From DAOTXS01 sp034433515 (lineage in GTDB: Bacteria > Chloroflexota > Anaerolineae > UBA4142): a DNA stretch of 59,912 bases. Shown in pieces: positions 8,579-16,662 of this stretch (position 1 is its first letter; each line of letters opens with the position of its first letter). The stretch lies in assembly GCA_034433515.1 (NCBI GenBank), contig DAOUAL010000014.1, positions 1 through 59,912 of the forward strand. Direction: 5' to 3'. Below the pieces are notes generated by a model. That model searched no databases, was not told the DNA's origin, and was given only the letters and a program-made list of their open reading frames with translations. Position numbers and translations under genes: made by a program.

Positions 8579-9301
8579 TTACCAGTCGTTGATCTCGCAT
8601 ACACAAATCTCCACCGATTTCTTGAGCAATGCCTCGCCCACTTGGCGCGTCGCATTCCGGGGATTCAAGCCCATAATTCCCTCCGGATATTTCCGGGCAA
8701 ACGATTGCACCGTCGTAATCTCGCGCGAAGGTTTGACCGGCGCATCCCGTTCGGTTAAACGATCCAATTTCACCGCGTTCGGGCGCACCGCCAGCATAAA
8801 CGCCGTTTCGCCGGGCGAGGCATGCGATCCCACCTGCTCGCCCAGCATCTCAACCACAACGCGGTAAGCTTCTTGATCCGTCCACCACTCGAAATTTTTC
8901 ACCCGCCAGCCCGGTAGGTCTTGGGTAACCATCTGCACCGCACTCATCAACGACGCCGTGTTGCCGCCATGTCCATTCACCACCAGGACACGCCGAAACC
9001 CATGCCGATACAGTGAACGGAAAATGTCTTCCAACACCGCGATCAACGTTGTCGGTTTAAGCGACACGGTGCCGGGAAATCCCATTTGGGATAATGCCAT
9101 CCCATAATGCAGCGTCGGCGCGACAATCACGCCTGTCTGCTCCCCTACCGCGTACGCAATTGCTTCCGCTTCAATCGAATCGGTGCCTAGCCCCAAATGC
9201 CGACCGTGTTCCTCGGTGGAACCGAGCGGCAAAATGATTCGATCATCGCGCGCCAGATATTCCTCCACCTCCGCCCAAGACATTTCTGCCAACAAATTCA
9301 T
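8579..9301 (-). CDS. Creatininase family protein (amidohydrolase-type metalloenzyme)
   Basis: 240 aa from ATG 9301, which has AGGGAG six bases upstream. A longer reading from 9367 has no such site. Conserved metal-binding pattern of the creatininase/MftE/FAPy-deformylase family: LPLGSTEEHGRHLGLGTD near residues 25-41, VVNGHGGN, and the late SHASPGETAFM glutamate. The family includes creatinine amidohydrolase, mycofactocin peptidase MftE and the archaeal FAPy deformylase ArfB. No creatine or mycofactocin genes are present here, so the substrate is unknown. The gene stands alone on the minus strand, separated from rho by a repeat-filled gap. Confidence 0.9.
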   Translation of the reverse strand: MNLLAEMSWAEVEEYLARDDRIILPLGSTEEHGRHLGLGTDSIEAEAIAYAVGEQTGVIVAPTLHYGMALSQMGFPGTVSLKPTTLIAVLEDIFRSLYRHGFRRVLVVNGHGGNTASLMSAVQMVTQDLPGWRVKNFEWWTDQEAYRVVVEMLGEQVGSHASPGETAFMLAVRPNAVKLDRLTERDAPVKPSREITTVQSFARKYPEGIMGLNPRNATRQVGEALLKKSVEICVCEINDW

Positions 9302-9367
9302 AGTCGCTCCCTTGAAAATAGTACCTATCCAATGAAATCGTTGCACAAACAGCCAAGATTGTTTCAT

Positions 9368-9431
9368 CCACGAAGGGCACCAAGGTCACGAAGAACAGAG
9401 CAATCTTCGTGGACCTTCGTGTCCTTCGTGG
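9368..9431. repeat. Dispersed imperfect palindrome, family B
   Basis: Starts CCACGAAGGGCACCAAGG and ends with its near inverse CCTTCGTGTCCTTCGTGG. One copy in the window. It lies directly upstream of the creatininase-family gene. Confidence 0.75.
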
Positions 9432-9465
9432 CTCAATGCCGGTGTGGTTTCGGCTCGTCCGAGTT

Positions 9466-9576
9466 AGGTTTGTAGTCGCGCGATTCATCGCGCGAGCGCT
9501 CAAGCGCCGCACGACGAGCTCCCTCGCTTATTTTCATCTCGCTGCTGGTGCGCCAACGGCGAATGCGCCACTCCTT
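9466..9576. repeat. 111-bp dispersed repeat, family C, copy 1
   Basis: 111 bp, about 85% identical by eye to 50722-50832, with no length difference. It contains the internal inverted repeat TCGCGCGATTCATCGCGCGA. It lies about 165 bp upstream of the creatininase-family start; the other copy lies about 20 bp upstream of the thiolase start. Confidence 0.88.
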
Positions 9577-9640
9577 GTTGCGCGCGATTATACCGTGAGT
9601 TGGAAACAATGCAAGTTCAACATGGCTCATCGTTGATCAT

Positions 9641-9662
9641 CGTGGGACAAATTTGTCCCACG
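9641..9662. repeat. Perfect 22-bp palindrome
   Basis: CGTGGGACAAA followed by its exact complement TTTGTCCCACG. It lies 64 bp before the -35 box of the rho promoter. Could be an operator or one more dispersed palindrome. Confidence 0.85.
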
Positions 9663-9725
9663 CTCTCTGAATTTTTCGCAGGGCTCGCAGACGTCTAGTC
9701 CCTTGTGTAACCCTTGCCGTTGTAT

Positions 9726-9754
9726 TTGACTGTGAGGCAGTTTGATGCTATAAT
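9726..9754 (+). promoter_or_regulatory. Strong sigma-70-type promoter, probably for rho
   Basis: TTGACT (9726-9731), 17-bp spacer, TATAAT (9749-9754). The next gene on this strand is rho at 10139, so the transcript would carry a leader of nearly 380 bases. That leader includes the MITE-like element at 9979-10078. Confidence 0.7.
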
Positions 9755-9760
9755 CTAAAT

Positions 9761-10138
9761 CGAACCAATCATCATTTACTTCAATCGCACCACCCCTTGG
9801 CTTCACCTCAATTGGTTGCATTCCCTTTGCCAAACGCCAGTGTTTATTGCCGAAGGTATGTTCTCATTACTCACCTTACACCACCGGGATCATTTTGCCA
9901 AGCGTAAGTGAAAAACGTTTTTAAGCGTCTGTGCGCTCGACGGGCTCCCGTTGGGACGCGCGTAATATCAATGCCCTAGTGCAACAACATGAAATAGTTG
10001 CATACCAGACGGATGGGAAGACGTGGACAGACGTGGCTAAAAATCGAGTTTTCACCACGCACTTTCATGTTGGTGCACTACTAGACCGATTCAACTGACG
10101 CGCCAGTGCGCTTAGTTCATTCCCCGTTTATTTGACCT
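9761..10138 (+). other. Long untranslated leader of rho
   Basis: No gene over 60 codons is convincing here. The stretch holds a possible 17-codon leader ORF (9858-9911, GAAGG just upstream), an A/T-rich AAAAACGTTTTT segment, the GC-rich fold CGACGGG...CCCGTTGGGACG around 9935-9955, and the mobile element at 9979-10078. The rho start at 10139 has no clear ribosome binding site. Confidence 0.5.
9979..10078. mobile_element. MITE-like element, copy 1
   Basis: 100 bp bounded by the inverted ends GTGCAACAACATGAAA (left) and TTTCATGTTGGTGCAC (right, one mismatch) and flanked on both sides by TA within a CTAG context. The interior is nearly identical to copy 2 at 53054-53154. It has no transposase. 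A TA target duplication fits the IS630/Tc1-mariner group, which is an inference. Confidence 0.85.
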
Positions 10139-11416
10139 ATGGAGTCCCTCGTGACCGAAGCCCTCAATTACGCCGAACTGGAACAGAAAACGCTTGCCGA
10201 ACTGCGCGAACTTGCCAAAGAGCAAAGCATCAGCGGCTACTCGCGGTACAAAAAAACCGATCTCATCTTTCGATTGTTGCGCGCCAAAGCCGAGCGAGAA
10301 GGATTGATTTTTGGCGGCGGCGTCCTGCAAATCGTCGAAGATGGCATCGGCTTTTTACGCTCCGATCATTTACTCCCCGGTCCCGAAGATGTGTACGTCT
10401 CCCAATCCCAAATCCGCCGCTTTGGATTGCGCACCGGCGATATGGTCATTGGTCAAGTTCGTCCCCCCAAAGAAACCGAAAAATATTTTTCTTTGCTCCG
10501 CGTCGAAGCGGTGAACGGACTCGATCCCGAAGCCGCCAAAGCACGACCTGACTTTGATAAACTCACACCGATCTTTCCCAATGCGCAATTCAGACTAGAA
10601 ACCAAGCCGCAGATCATCGCCACGCGCCTGCTCGATATGCTTGCCCCCATTGGACGCGGTCAACGCGGTTTGATCGTTTCACCCCCCAAAGCCGGCAAGA
10701 CAACCATTCTCAAACAAATCGCCAACGGCATCAGCGAAAACTATCCCGACGCGCACTTGATGGTGGTCCTCATCGGCGAACGCCCGGAAGAAGTCACCGA
10801 TATGGATCGTTCGGTGGAAGCCGAAGTCTTTGCTTCCACGTTTGACGATGTCGTTGAAAATCAAACGCGCGTGGCGGAGATGGCACTGCAACGCGCCAAA
10901 CGCCTCGTCGAAGGGGGCAAAGATGTTGTCGTCATGCTCGATTCGATTACCCGGCTCGCCCGCGCCTACAACCTCACCGTGCCTCCCAGCGGCCGCACTT
11001 TGACCGGCGGCTTTGACCCTGCCGCGCTCTATCCCCCCAAACGATTCTTTGGGGCGGCGCGCAACTTGGAAGAAGGCGGCTCGCTCACCATCATCGCCAC
11101 CTGTCTCGTGGACACGGGCAGCCGGATGGACGATTTGATTTACGAAGAATTCAAAGGTACCGGCAACAGCGAACTGCACCTCAATCGCAAACTTGCCGAA
11201 CGGCGCATCTTCCCGGCGATTGACATTGAACGTTCCAGCACTCGGCGCGAAGAATTGTTACTGGACGAAGAAACACTCAATCGCGTGTACACCTTGCGTC
11301 GAATGATTGATATGCTCGGCGGCGGTGAAGAAGCACTGCAAGCCGTCATTTCGCGGATGATGAAGACCAAAAACAATAAAGAATTTCTGAGCACACTGAA
11401 CAAGGATGACCTCTAA
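10139..11416 (+). CDS. rho: Transcription termination factor Rho
   Basis: 425 aa, the usual size. Rho is a ring-shaped hexameric RNA helicase that ends transcription in the cytoplasm. The N-terminal Rho_N helix-loop-helix (about 5-48, LEQKTLAELRELAKEQSISGY) is followed by the RNA-binding cold-shock domain (about 50-125), with YVSQSQIRRFGLRTGD. The RecA-type ATPase has Walker A SPPKAGKTT (about 181-189), VVLIGERPEEVTDM, and the VMLDSITRLARAYN Walker B region. The start codon ATG 10139 is not backed by a ribosome binding site; GTG 10151 is an alternative. The M23 peptidase gene begins three bases after the stop, so the two are co-transcribed. Confidence 0.97.
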   Translation: MESLVTEALNYAELEQKTLAELRELAKEQSISGYSRYKKTDLIFRLLRAKAEREGLIFGGGVLQIVEDGIGFLRSDHLLPGPEDVYVSQSQIRRFGLRTGDMVIGQVRPPKETEKYFSLLRVEAVNGLDPEAAKARPDFDKLTPIFPNAQFRLETKPQIIATRLLDMLAPIGRGQRGLIVSPPKAGKTTILKQIANGISENYPDAHLMVVLIGERPEEVTDMDRSVEAEVFASTFDDVVENQTRVAEMALQRAKRLVEGGKDVVVMLDSITRLARAYNLTVPPSGRTLTGGFDPAALYPPKRFFGAARNLEEGGSLTIIATCLVDTGSRMDDLIYEEFKGTGNSELHLNRKLAERRIFPAIDIERSSTRREELLLDEETLNRVYTLRRMIDMLGGGEEALQAVISRMMKTKNNKEFLSTLNKDDL

Positions 11417-11419
11417 ACT

Positions 11420-12538
11420 ATGACCCCCCATCCTTATCGTCTGTCGCTGACTGCCCGCGCACGCATTTGGGCGGCACCGCACCTGTTACAACTCCGCGAT
11501 TTTGCGCGCGAGTGTATTCAGGATATTCCGTTACTCACGCGCATTGCTTCGCACGTTGGCTTGCTCGTCCTGATGGTCTTGACCATCGCCGCAAGCAGTG
11601 TGCAACTCAATCTGGGCACCGATAAAGGCGGTCCCACCACCCTTGCCGACGCCGATACCGAAATGATTCCTATGCTCGACATCGCTCCAGAAAATTCTGC
11701 GGTGTTGGTGAATGCCCCGATGCCTATCACCAATTCGCCCAAGCGCACACGGCGCGACGTGATCAAGTACACCGTTCAGCCCGGTGACAATGTCAGCAAC
11801 ATTGCAGAAAGTTTTGGGGTGAGTGCAGATTCGATCTTGTGGGCGAACGGCAAGTTGGAAGATAATCCGGATATGCTCTCGGTAGGGCAAATCCTCAACA
11901 TTCCGCCGGTGAGTGGTGTACTCGTTACCGTCCACAATGGCGATACGGTCAAATCCCTTGCCACCAAATACAAACCCACCAAAGCGACCGTCGAACAAAT
12001 GGTGGAGAATATTGTCAGTTCTGAATTCAATCAAGAACGCCATGATCTTGCCGGACCCGAATATACGCTCACAGTTGGACAGTTCTTGATGATCCCGGGG
12101 GGGTACAAACCTTATGTACCCCGCGTGGTTACCGCCTACAGTGGACCGATTCCGGCAACAGCGGCTAAAGGCACCGGCAGTTTTGGATGGCCCGTTTCCG
12201 GACGCATCACCCAAAAATACTGGACCCGGCATCCGGGTCTGGATATTGGCGCACCGACCGGCACACCCATCTATGCCGCCGATTCGGGGTATGTGGTGAG
12301 TGCGGGGTGGAGCACTGTGGGATATGGCAATATGATTCTGATCAATCACGGCAACGGCTACCTCACGCGCTATGCTCATCTCAGTTCGCTGAATGTTGAA
12401 GTGGGCGATTCGGTGAAAAAAGGACAAATGATCGGACGCGTAGGAAGCACCGGCAATTCAACGGGACCCCACCTGCACTTTGAAATCATTCGCGGTGGCG
12501 TGCATCGTAACCCGTATGGATTATTGCCAGGGAAATAA
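11420..12538 (+). CDS. LysM / M23 peptidoglycan endopeptidase
   Basis: 372 aa. A single membrane segment (about 48-68) anchors the protein facing outward. Two LysM-type repeats follow (about 113-160, KYTVQPGDNVSNIAESFGVS, and about 165-230, TVHNGDTVKSL...LTVGQFLMIPGG), and these bind glycan chains. The C-terminal M23/LytM domain (about 255-368) has the zinc ligands HPGLD (His271, Asp275) and HLHFE (His351 catalytic, His353 ligand), so it looks active. Probable role: cutting peptide cross-links in peptidoglycan, or activating division amidases. It follows rho by three bases and is followed by a hairpin. Confidence 0.93.
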   Translation: MTPHPYRLSLTARARIWAAPHLLQLRDFARECIQDIPLLTRIASHVGLLVLMVLTIAASSVQLNLGTDKGGPTTLADADTEMIPMLDIAPENSAVLVNAPMPITNSPKRTRRDVIKYTVQPGDNVSNIAESFGVSADSILWANGKLEDNPDMLSVGQILNIPPVSGVLVTVHNGDTVKSLATKYKPTKATVEQMVENIVSSEFNQERHDLAGPEYTLTVGQFLMIPGGYKPYVPRVVTAYSGPIPATAAKGTGSFGWPVSGRITQKYWTRHPGLDIGAPTGTPIYAADSGYVVSAGWSTVGYGNMILINHGNGYLTRYAHLSSLNVEVGDSVKKGQMIGRVGSTGNSTGPHLHFEIIRGGVHRNPYGLLPGK

Positions 12539-12555
12539 ACCAGAGGCAAGAATTG

Positions 12556-12590
12556 ACGACGCGGGGCAATGCCAATCCCGCGTCGTTTCG
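12556..12590 (+). terminator. Hairpin after the rho-M23 operon
   Basis: A perfect 10-bp stem ACGACGCGGG/CCCGCGTCGT (12556-12565 and 12577-12586) with an 11-base loop. Only a short T run follows, so termination may be partial. Confidence 0.6.
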
Positions 12591-12604
12591 TGTGAGGAGT
12601 GATT

Positions 12605-13789
12605 ATGCGTGGCTTGCGCCTTGGACGAATACTGGGGATTGATATCACGGTTGACCCAAGTTGGTTTATCATCGTCGCGTTGATGGTTTACTCGCTCGGC
12701 TTTATTGAATTCCCATTCGAATTGCACCCCTACGCTCTGCGCCCCCGCGCCGATCTGCTTTCAATCACCCTCGGCATTGTTACCAGTTTATTGTTGTTCG
12801 GCTCAGTCCTCGCCCACGAACTCTCGCATTCGTGGATGGCGCTTCAACGCGGGATTGCCGTCAAACGCATCACGCTATTTATTTTTGGTGGGGTCGCTCA
12901 AATTGCCAGCGAGCCAGACAAGCCCACGAGCGAACTGCTCATTGCGATTATGGGACCGCTGATGAGTGTCGCCCTTGCGACCATGTTTGGCGCGGCGTGG
13001 CTTTGGCTGGAGATCATTGATTCAATGGCATGGCTGGGCGTATCGTTGACGCCGCTGATTCTTGTTTCGAGCCTTTTAGCCCAAGCCAATGGTTCGCTTG
13101 CCTTGTTCAACCTAGCCCCCGGCTTTCCCTTGGATGGCGGACGCGTTTTGCGCGCGATTCTCTGGGGCTGGCTCAAGAACATTCGCACCGCCACGCTCTG
13201 GGCGGCGCGCGTGGGACAAGGAATCGCCATTTTGCTGATGAGTCTCTTTGTCCTTCCGTTCCTCTTTGAAATCACCAGACTCGATTTCTTCACGGCGTTA
13301 TTGCCCGGTGGCTTGAGCGGAATTTGGTATGCCCTCATCGGAATGTTCTTGTGGAATGCGGCGACCGAAGGGTATCGTCAAACGCTTATGATGGAAGCAT
13401 TGCGGAAGGTCACCGTCCGTCAATTGATGACCGATGTGATTACCCCGGTCTCGCCAGACATTTCGATTTCCGAATTTGTGGATATGTACCTGCTGCATCG
13501 GCGCGATCAAGTTTTTGCCGTGTCCGATGGGCTTGGGTTTCATGGAATCATCGGCGTTGATCAACTACGCCCCTTACCTCGCGCGGAATGGGCAACGCGA
13601 CGTGTGCGCGATATGATGCAGCCACGCTCCACTTTGCAATCCCTAGATCCCAACGAGACTGCCGCCGAGGCATTGACGAAACTGACAACGACAGAAAGCG
13701 CCGAGTTGCCGGTCATTGAAGCAAATCGGATCATTGGCTTTTTTGGACAAGCCGAGTTATCGCGTTACCTCAAACTCAAAACAGAGTAA
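12605..13789 (+). CDS. Site-2 protease family (M50) membrane metalloprotease with CBS domains
   Basis: 394 aa from ATG 12605 with GAGGAG just upstream; GTG 12599 falls inside that site. Several membrane segments carry the zinc motif HELSH (His71, Glu72, His75) and the distal NLAPGFPLDGGR with its zinc-binding Asp near 177. A pair of CBS-like modules (about 265-390) occupies the C-terminus, as in the Rv2625c/MJ0392 group. Members cut membrane-embedded substrates such as anti-sigma factors; the target here is unknown. It probably has its own transcription, or reads through the hairpin upstream. Confidence 0.92.
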   Translation: MRGLRLGRILGIDITVDPSWFIIVALMVYSLGFIEFPFELHPYALRPRADLLSITLGIVTSLLLFGSVLAHELSHSWMALQRGIAVKRITLFIFGGVAQIASEPDKPTSELLIAIMGPLMSVALATMFGAAWLWLEIIDSMAWLGVSLTPLILVSSLLAQANGSLALFNLAPGFPLDGGRVLRAILWGWLKNIRTATLWAARVGQGIAILLMSLFVLPFLFEITRLDFFTALLPGGLSGIWYALIGMFLWNAATEGYRQTLMMEALRKVTVRQLMTDVITPVSPDISISEFVDMYLLHRRDQVFAVSDGLGFHGIIGVDQLRPLPRAEWATRRVRDMMQPRSTLQSLDPNETAAEALTKLTTTESAELPVIEANRIIGFFGQAELSRYLKLKTE

Positions 13790-13818
13790 AATCGTAACTG
13801 CTCAGCCCTTCTCAAATT

Positions 13819-13889
13819 ACCGCAGAGACGCCGAGGGCGCGGAGAAAAAAACAAAATGAAACTCGGCGTTCTCTGCGCCTCTGCGGTGA
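13819..13889. repeat. Dispersed imperfect palindrome, family A, copy 2
   Basis: About 71 bp from ACCGCAGAGACGCC to GCCTCTGCGGTGA, matching the ends of the copy at 8479-8548. It lies between the site-2 protease gene and the ATP synthase promoter. Confidence 0.8.
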
Positions 13890-13938
13890 GTAGTTACGTA
13901 AAATCAAAATTTGATTTTGCTTTTTTCGCTTTTTTGTG

Positions 13939-13944
13939 TATAAT
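13939..13944 (+). promoter_or_regulatory. -10 box for the ATP synthase operon
   Basis: TATAAT at 13939-13944 in a T-rich stretch. No good -35 box is seen at the usual distance (a TTGATT is 22 bp away). The predicted start near 13951 rules out a longer AtpZ reading from 13936. Confidence 0.5.
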
Positions 13945-13971
13945 CCTGTGCGTTTGTTATCGAGTCTCACG

Positions 13972-14220
13972 ATGCGTGGCACTTGGAGTGGACTGGGGCT
14001 ATTGTTTCGGTTGAGCGCGCTCACGCTGGGCGCGGCATTCGGTTCGCTGTTGTTGGGCATCTGGCTCGATCAGAGGATGGGCACGGCGCCCATCTTGACC
14101 CTTTGTTTGATGGTGGTGGGCATTGTGGCTGGTACAATCGGCGTGTATCGCACCGTCAAGCAAGCCAACCAAACCCTTGTGGATCAAGTTCATCGTTCAG
14201 ATCATGGAGGAAAAGAGTGA
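13972..14220 (+). CDS. atpZ: AtpZ/AtpI-type F0F1-ATPase assembly protein
   Basis: 82 aa with two hydrophobic helices (about 12-35 and 42-65). The first carries the Gly-rich GLLFRLSALTLGAAFGSLLLG pattern of the AtpZ/AtpI family, which helps assemble the c-ring and may act as a Mg/Ca channel. ATG 13972 is chosen because the ORF start upstream overlaps the -10 box. No ribosome binding site precedes it. Its TGA overlaps the GTG start of atpB, so the two are translationally coupled. Position as first gene of an atp operon supports the call. Confidence 0.8.
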   Translation: MRGTWSGLGLLFRLSALTLGAAFGSLLLGIWLDQRMGTAPILTLCLMVVGIVAGTIGVYRTVKQANQTLVDQVHRSDHGGKE

Positions 14221-15269
14221 AGCGTTTGCTACCGGTACTGATCGTCTTGATCATCCTCTTTGCGCTCGGCGCAATTCTTCCCAAATTCGGTTCGGATGCT
14301 GTTACGGCATCGGTGGCAGTTGCACCCGAAGTGATTTTCCACATCGGTTCATTTCCCGTCTCGAATACACTCTTGACCACCTGGATTGTAATGCTGCTCG
14401 TCTTGCTCTTTGCGTTTTCTGCTACGCGCAAGCTGAGTCTAGTGCCCAATGGCTTGCAAAATGTGTTTGAGATCGCCATCGAAATGTGGGATGGTTTAGG
14501 ACGCAACGTGGCTGGCGAACGCAACAAAATGTTCTTTCCGTTCGTGATGACCATCTTTCTCTTTGTCTTGTTCTCCAACTACTTGGGGCTGATTCCTGGC
14601 TTTGGACCCATCGGGATTATTCCGGTCAAAGAAGGCGAACACGCACCAGAAGGGATCGTTACCTTTGATTTGCCTTTTGGGTTGGGCAAGGTGCTGGGCG
14701 CTCATCCCGAATTCTTGAAAGCCACAGACGATCATAGTTCCTCCAGCCAAGAGGCGAGCAAGGAAACCGAAAGTGAAGCGCCGCTGCTGGCACCCTTTGT
14801 GCGCTCTCCTTCGACGGACATCAACACCACCCTCGCCCTGGCGTTGATTTCGATGGTTACCGCGCAAATCTTTGGAATGAAGGTAGTCGGTCCCCTCAAA
14901 TACTGGACCAAGTTCTTTAACTTTGCCAAGGTGGGCCAATTCTTTGTTTCCCTTTTCAAAGGTAAACCCAACTTTGGCTTGCTTTTTTACGGCTTTATTG
15001 ATCTCTTTGTGGGGATTTTGGAGTTTGTCAGCGAAATCGTCAAAGTCGTTTCGTTCACCTTCCGGCTTTTCGGTAACATTTTTGCCGGCGAGGTGGTTTT
15101 GTTGATTATGGCATTCCTAGGAAGCACCTTTTACTTTTTTGGAATGCCATTTGTTTTCTACGCCCTGGAATTGTTTGTGGGCTTTATGCAGGCATTCGTC
15201 TTTGGTATTCTCACGCTCGTCTTTATGACGATTGCCACCACTGCACACAGCGCCGAAGAACATCACTAA
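14217..15269 (+). CDS. atpB: ATP synthase F0 subunit a
   Basis: 350 aa from GTG 14217, with GGAGG nine bases upstream and overlapping the atpZ stop by four bases. Membrane channel subunit that passes protons to the c-ring. The conserved C-terminal helices contain FTFRLFGNIFAGE, with the essential Arg at about residue 283. The protein is longer than the roughly 270-aa E. coli subunit, partly because of a hydrophilic Ser/Glu-rich loop near residues 165-200 before RSPSTDINTT. The frame is open further upstream, but that part is a shadow of atpZ. Confidence 0.95.
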   Translation: MKRLLPVLIVLIILFALGAILPKFGSDAVTASVAVAPEVIFHIGSFPVSNTLLTTWIVMLLVLLFAFSATRKLSLVPNGLQNVFEIAIEMWDGLGRNVAGERNKMFFPFVMTIFLFVLFSNYLGLIPGFGPIGIIPVKEGEHAPEGIVTFDLPFGLGKVLGAHPEFLKATDDHSSSSQEASKETESEAPLLAPFVRSPSTDINTTLALALISMVTAQIFGMKVVGPLKYWTKFFNFAKVGQFFVSLFKGKPNFGLLFYGFIDLFVGILEFVSEIVKVVSFTFRLFGNIFAGEVVLLIMAFLGSTFYFFGMPFVFYALELFVGFMQAFVFGILTLVFMTIATTAHSAEEHH

Positions 15270-15318
15270 CGAATCTCCCGTCATCGGTTGATTTTTATCT
15301 CAAGGAGGAAATTCCAAA

Positions 15319-15552
15319 ATGGATGTGAATGCAGCACGTCTCGTCGCCGCCGCGTTGGCAATCGGTTTGGGCACCATCGGACCCGGCATTGGCTTGGGGT
15401 TGCTCGTCAATTCAGCGTTGAATGCGATGGGCCGCAATCCCGAAGCCGCTGGTCAGGTTCAGATCAACATGTTCATCGGTATCGCCGTAACCGAGGCGTT
15501 GGGCATCTTTGCCTTGGTGGTCTCTTTGCTCATCGGTTTCAAGATTTTCTAG
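15319..15552 (+). CDS. atpE: ATP synthase F0 subunit c
   Basis: 77 aa: two membrane helices joined by the polar loop RNPE (39-42), which contacts the central stalk. The ion-binding carboxylate is Glu59 in the second helix (VTEALGIF). The residue after it is Ala, not Ser/Thr, and helix 1 lacks the usual Gln, so proton rather than sodium coupling is inferred. AAGGAGGAA lies about nine bases before the ATG. Confidence 0.96.
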   Translation: MDVNAARLVAAALAIGLGTIGPGIGLGLLVNSALNAMGRNPEAAGQVQINMFIGIAVTEALGIFALVVSLLIGFKIF

Positions 15553-15595
15553 GCGCGCGCCACCCACCTTATCTTTTCTCTAAACGGAGGTTGCC

Positions 15596-16096
15596 TTGGA
15601 AAAACTAGGCATCAATACAACGTGGCTGATCGCGCAAATCGTCAATGTCGGCTTGCTCATCTTTCTCTTGTGGCAGTTTGCGTACAAACCTGTCCTCAAG
15701 CTGATGAATGATCGCAAACAAAAAATTCAAGAAAGTTTGGATTACGCCGAAAAAGTCAAGCGCGATGCGGCAGCACAGCAAAAAGAGTTTGAACAAAAAC
15801 TTGAAGCCGCGCGGCGCGAAATGGCGGCTGCCACTGCCGCCGCGGCGCAAGCCGGCGAAAAAGAGCGCGAAGCCATTCTCGCCCAAGCCCGCGAAGAAGC
15901 CCGCAAACTCGTCGAACAGGCACGCGAGCAAATTGACTATGAACGCAAACAAATGCTCTCCGAGTTGCGCGAGGAAATTGTCCGCCTTTCGATGCTGACT
16001 GCCCAAAAAGTGATCGGTCAATCGTTGGACGAAAATGCCCACCGCAAACTTGTGAATGAGTTTCTGGCGCAGGCAGACCAGTTGAGCAAGAACTAG
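15596..16096 (+). CDS. atpF: ATP synthase F0 subunit b
   Basis: 166 aa peripheral stalk subunit. An N-terminal membrane helix (about 8-28, IAQIVNVGLLIFLLWQFAYKPV) leads into a long charged coiled coil rich in Ala, Glu, Lys and Arg. The start is TTG 15596 with GGAGGT five bases upstream; no ATG fits. It dimerises and holds F1 via delta. Confidence 0.95.
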   Translation: MEKLGINTTWLIAQIVNVGLLIFLLWQFAYKPVLKLMNDRKQKIQESLDYAEKVKRDAAAQQKEFEQKLEAARREMAAATAAAAQAGEKEREAILAQAREEARKLVEQAREQIDYERKQMLSELREEIVRLSMLTAQKVIGQSLDENAHRKLVNEFLAQADQLSKN

Positions 16097-16104
16097 GAGG
16101 GGGG

Positions 16105-16620
16105 ATGGCAAACGAACGACTAGCCCAACCCTACGCTCAAGCCCTCTTTGAACAAGCACTTGAACAATACCTTACTCCACTCAAGACCATTGCGGGTGCC
16201 TTGGCACAAGCCGGCGTGATCAACCAACTTGATGATCCAACGCTCGAGTTTGCCAAAAAGCAAACCCTGGTTCAACCGCTTTTGCCGACAAATACGCCAA
16301 CGCACGTACAGAATTTTGTGTTCTTGCTCGCCAGCAAGAATCATGTTCATCTGCTCAATGAAATCATCGCGCATCTCGATCACTATGCCAAGCGCCAAGC
16401 CATCGGTGTGCGCGCCCACGTGACCACAGCGATCCCGTTGACCGAGAATGAAAAGAGCGCGTTGGAAACTAAATTGCGCGCACAGTTTGGTCAAGACCTG
16501 ACCTTCGAGTACGCCATTGATGCTTCTATTCTGGGCGGTCTGGTCGTGCGTATTGGTGACAAGGTCATTGATGGAAGCGTGGCAGGCAAACTGGCGGCAC
16601 TGCAAGAGAAACTCAAATAA
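16105..16620 (+). CDS. atpH: ATP synthase F1 subunit delta
   Basis: 171 aa, normal size for the delta (OSCP) subunit that links the b stalk to the top of F1. N-terminal six-helix domain begins RLAQPYAQALFEQAL; the C-terminal part holds the family pattern ILGGLVVRIGDKVIDGSV. It starts eight bases after atpF, behind GGAGGGG. Confidence 0.95.
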   Translation: MANERLAQPYAQALFEQALEQYLTPLKTIAGALAQAGVINQLDDPTLEFAKKQTLVQPLLPTNTPTHVQNFVFLLASKNHVHLLNEIIAHLDHYAKRQAIGVRAHVTTAIPLTENEKSALETKLRAQFGQDLTFEYAIDASILGGLVVRIGDKVIDGSVAGKLAALQEKLK

Positions 16621-16662
16621 CAAGTTAAAAGCACTTTGGCCTTTTTACTTGGAGGTTTTTAG

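Noticed and set aside
9433..9630. Minus-strand reading with RRWRTSSEMKIS and ALERSRDESRDYKP, also seen at 50641-50826
   Set aside because: The similarity comes from the 111-bp DNA repeat itself; frame ends differ and no start site supports a protein.
9627..9833. A 68-aa minus-strand reading between the creatininase-family gene and rho
   Set aside because: It runs across the rho promoter and the 22-bp palindrome, has no ribosome binding site and no recognisable domain.
13983..14216. N-terminal extension of the atpB frame by 78 residues
   Set aside because: It overlaps atpZ in another frame; GTG 14217 with GGAGG is the natural start.
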